In this document: piece by piece, positions 61,571 through 64,000 of the stretch | Numbering within the stretch: the stretch's first letter is position 1 | Layout: each line of letters starts with the position of its first letter | Program-made: the position numbers and the translations under genes | DNA from: Bacteroidales bacterium | GTDB taxonomy: Bacteria; Bacteroidota; Bacteroidia; Bacteroidales; Marinilabiliaceae | Assembly (NCBI GenBank): GCA_017960905.1 | Contig: JAGCYH010000009.1 | Coordinates: 1-64,000, forward strand | Reading direction: 5' to 3' | DNA length: 64,000 nt | Notes under the pieces: model-generated | What the model was told of the DNA's origin: nothing | Seen by the model: only the letters and a program-made list of their open reading frames with translations | Database searches by the model: none

Positions 61571-64000
61571 ATGCGCAATAAATTCAAGTTCACACTTTTT
61601 ATTCTATTCTTTTTTTCATTTTTCTTTTCGCATAATGCCTATGCTGCCGATAAAGAGGCCTATGCTGTGAAATCCGCTGACGGCAAGACTCTTACCTTCT
61701 ACTATGATACTCAGCGCGCTTCGCGCACTGAGACCACTTACGATTTGAATTATGGCGACAACGTTCCAGCATGGAATGACGATCGTGCGGGATTCACAAA
61801 AGTAGTTTTCGATAAATCGTTCGAAAACGCGCGACCGATTACGTGCTACCATTGGTTTTTTTATTTTATAAATCTGACTACCATTACAGATATTAAATAT
61901 CTGAATACTTCGAAAGTAACGAATATGGAAGGTATGTTCGACAAATGCAAAGACTTAACTCAACTCGACCTTAGTAGCTTCAATACTGCCAATGTTACCA
62001 ATATGAGAGGTATGTTCAGCGGCTGTAGTAGCCTTACCTATTCCGAACTAAATATTAGCAGTTTCAATACTGCCAATGTTACTGATATGAGCAGTATGTT
62101 CAGCGGCTGTAGTAGCCTTACCGAGCTCAATCTTAGCAATTTCAACACTGCCAATATTACAGATATGAGCCATATGTTCTACGCCTGTAGTAACCTTACA
62201 GAGCCCAATCTTAGCAGTTTCAATACTGCCAATGTTACATATATGATTGGTATGTTCAACGGCTGTAGTAGCCTTACAGGGCTCAATCTTAGCAATTTCA
62301 ATACTGCAAATGTCACCGAAATGCGCCAGATGTTCTTAGCTTGTAGTAACCTTACCGTACTCGACCTTAGCAACTTCAATACTTCGCAAGTAAAGCGTAT
62401 GAACAGTATGTTTAACGGTTGCACCAACCTTAAAACCATCTTTATTTCCGACAAATGGAATACGGATAAAGTAACGTATAGCGTTGATATGTTCAATAAC
62501 TGCCCATCTCTCAAAGGCGAGCATGGCACAACATATAACTCTTCATATATCGGCCAAACATACGCGCACCGCGATGGCGGTGCGGCCAATCCGGGATATC
62601 TGACCTTAGCCAACAAAGAGGCCTATGCGGCATTATCTTATGATGGAAAGACTCTTACCTTCTACTACGATACGCACCGCGCTTCGCACGGAACCACTTA
62701 CGATTTGAACACAGACAAAAGCCAGCCCGGCTGGTATACCGATGATTCATACAAAAATTATACGGATGTTGTTTTCGATATATCTTTTACGGATGCGCAA
62801 CCGACTACGTGCTATCTTTGGTTTTATGGGTTCAACAAATTAACCACTATTACCGACCTACAATATCTCAATACTTCGAAAGTTACGGATATGAGCTATA
62901 TGTTCTCTTATTGTACGAGCCTCACTGGACTCGACCTCAGTACTTTCGATACCAAAAATGTTACGAGTTTCGACCGTATGTTCTATAGCTGTTCAAGCCT
63001 TAACACTCTCAACCTTTGTGGTATCAATACCAAAAAGGTTACGAATATGTACTCTATGTTTTATGGTTGCTCGAGCCTAAGCGAACTCGACCTTTGCACT
63101 TTCAATACCGCAAATGTTGAGAAAATTGGCTATATGTTCGGCGCATGCAGCAACCTTGAAACCATATATGTTTCCGACAGATGGAAAACTGGTAATGTAT
63201 CAGCCAGCGACGATATGTTCGCCGACTGCACTGATAAACTCAAAGGCGGCAAAGGAACAACATGGAACGATTCAAATCTGAAAGACAAAACCTACGCCCA
63301 TGCCGATGGCGGCATCACAAACCCGGGCTACATGACCTTAAAAGAGCCCTACGCTGTAAAAACAGGTTCCACACTTACCTTTTATTTCGACGATCAGCGC
63401 GATTCGCGCGCTGAGCCCACATACAGCTTGAATGCAAATAATGAAGAACCAACATGGTACGACGACCGGGCAGAATTTACGAAAGTAGTTTTCGACGAGT
63501 CGTTCAAAAATGCACGACCAACTACGTGTTATTGGTGGTTTTATGGCTTCACCAATTTAACAACTATTACCGGCATACAATATCTCAATACCTCTGAAGT
63601 TGAGGATATGACTTATATGTTCTCTTATTGCACGAGCCTAAGCACACTCGACCTCAGCACTTTCGATACCGAAAATGTTACGAGTTTCGACCGAATGTTC
63701 TTTAGCTGTTCGAGCCTGAGCGCACTCGATCTTAGCAAATTCAATACCGCAAAGGTTACGAATATGTACTCTATGTTCTGTGAATGCGCCAACCTAACCA
63801 AGCTCGACCTTAGCAGTTTCAATACTGCAAATGTTGAGGATATGCGCTATCTATTTTATAAATGCAGCAACCTTAAAACCATATATGTTTCCGACAAATG
63901 GGAAACCGATAAAGTAACTATCAGTAAAGATATGTTCTATGGTTGCACAGCGCCACTCGCAGGCGGTCAAGGAACGGATTTCAACGATTCAAATCCTACC
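61571..64000 (+). CDS. BspA-like leucine-rich-repeat surface protein (DUF285), 3' end outside window
   Basis: The frame is open for all 810 codons to the window edge. A Sec signal (FTLFILFFFSFFFSHNAYA) is followed by modules of DUF285 repeats of about 23-24 residues (pattern LSSFNTANVTDMSSMFSGCSSLTEL). There are three modules in view, each introduced by a linker (YAVKSADGKTLTFYYDTQRAS; at about 61643, 62615 and 63346) and the first two closed by VSDKW...DMF...AHRDGG. BspA-type proteins are surface adhesins binding host matrix proteins or other bacteria. A C-terminal sorting domain may lie outside the window. The gene is AT-richer than its neighbours and next to repeat arrays, consistent with transfer or rapid change. 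Confidence 0.88.
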   Translation, partial: MRNKFKFTLFILFFFSFFFSHNAYAADKEAYAVKSADGKTLTFYYDTQRASRTETTYDLNYGDNVPAWNDDRAGFTKVVFDKSFENARPITCYHWFFYFINLTTITDIKYLNTSKVTNMEGMFDKCKDLTQLDLSSFNTANVTNMRGMFSGCSSLTYSELNISSFNTANVTDMSSMFSGCSSLTELNLSNFNTANITDMSHMFYACSNLTEPNLSSFNTANVTYMIGMFNGCSSLTGLNLSNFNTANVTEMRQMFLACSNLTVLDLSNFNTSQVKRMNSMFNGCTNLKTIFISDKWNTDKVTYSVDMFNNCPSLKGEHGTTYNSSYIGQTYAHRDGGAANPGYLTLANKEAYAALSYDGKTLTFYYDTHRASHGTTYDLNTDKSQPGWYTDDSYKNYTDVVFDISFTDAQPTTCYLWFYGFNKLTTITDLQYLNTSKVTDMSYMFSYCTSLTGLDLSTFDTKNVTSFDRMFYSCSSLNTLNLCGINTKKVTNMYSMFYGCSSLSELDLCTFNTANVEKIGYMFGACSNLETIYVSDRWKTGNVSASDDMFADCTDKLKGGKGTTWNDSNLKDKTYAHADGGITNPGYMTLKEPYAVKTGSTLTFYFDDQRDSRAEPTYSLNANNEEPTWYDDRAEFTKVVFDESFKNARPTTCYWWFYGFTNLTTITGIQYLNTSEVEDMTYMFSYCTSLSTLDLSTFDTENVTSFDRMFFSCSSLSALDLSKFNTAKVTNMYSMFCECANLTKLDLSSFNTANVEDMRYLFYKCSNLKTIYVSDKWETDKVTISKDMFYGCTAPLAGGQGTDFNDSNPT

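Overview
The window is chromosomal DNA from a member of the Bacteroidota, most likely the order Bacteroidales; the genus cannot be read from it. The evidence is the promoter style (-7 boxes of the form TAnnTTTG, several with a TTTG box 19-21 bases upstream, and no obvious Shine-Dalgarno sequences), the glycine-lipid acyltransferase pair, DUF4369 and DUF6057-type genes, a TonB-receptor-like barrel, an OmpP1-type porin, and a BspA-like leucine-rich repeat surface protein. Nearly all the DNA is coding. No rRNA, tRNA, CRISPR array or complete insertion sequence was seen.

Layout. 1-6.8 kb: start of a GH31 glycosidase lipoprotein (cut by the window edge), umuDC, an MFS sugar permease, nudC and an AAA/DUF4143 ATPase. 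6.87-8.25 kb: a 33-bp repeat array at the ATPase promoter and a frameshifted DnaB-like paralogue with a ruined Walker A motif. 8.3-16.9 kb: ispE, two tandem TPR/SpoIIE phosphatase sensors, engB, a GHL10 hydrolase and small lipoproteins. 17-25.1 kb: a DUF6057-type membrane protein, a lipoprotein with a CxxCH haem motif, and a five-gene heterodisulfide-reductase-like operon. 25.2-27 kb: an AT-rich block of unknown genes with two recently duplicated membrane proteins. 27.2-30.9 kb (minus): glsA-glsB, a histidine-kinase homologue lacking its phospho-acceptor histidine, and xseB. 31-37 kb: lytic transglycosylase, sugar-kinase-like gene, a Tyr/Ser/Arg-rich lipoprotein, OmpP1 family porin. 37.2-43.8 kb (minus): a six-gene ABC transporter/GntR/lipoprotein/outer-membrane barrel operon. 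44-52 kb: housekeeping genes (valS, queC, pyk, aroQ, xerD, manA). 52.4-57.7 kb: an AspT-like exchanger followed by an acyl-CoA carboxylase (carboxyltransferase, biotin carboxylase, biotin carrier). 57.9-61 kb: dnaB and gdhA. 61-64 kb: a repeat-rich intergenic region, then a large BspA-like protein running off the window.

Two sequence-level signals are not explained by the gene list. First, coding sequences carry dozens of short perfect inverted repeats with tiny centres (arms 9-17 bp, centre 0-5 nt), each different in sequence; I count about 40, where roughly one would be expected by chance. Second, two heptamer repeat families, (GTAAAGT)n and (AAATTGA)n, start exactly on the stop codons of four genes, and in two cases run to, or up to, the next start codon.

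Genes that appear to work together: umuD-umuC (translesion synthesis); the Hdr-like operon, perhaps with the neighbouring CxxCH lipoprotein (membrane electron transfer); glsA-glsB (glycine lipids); the ABC/GntR/outer-membrane operon (envelope stress or export); and the exchanger plus acyl-CoA carboxylase operon (carboxylic acid metabolism).
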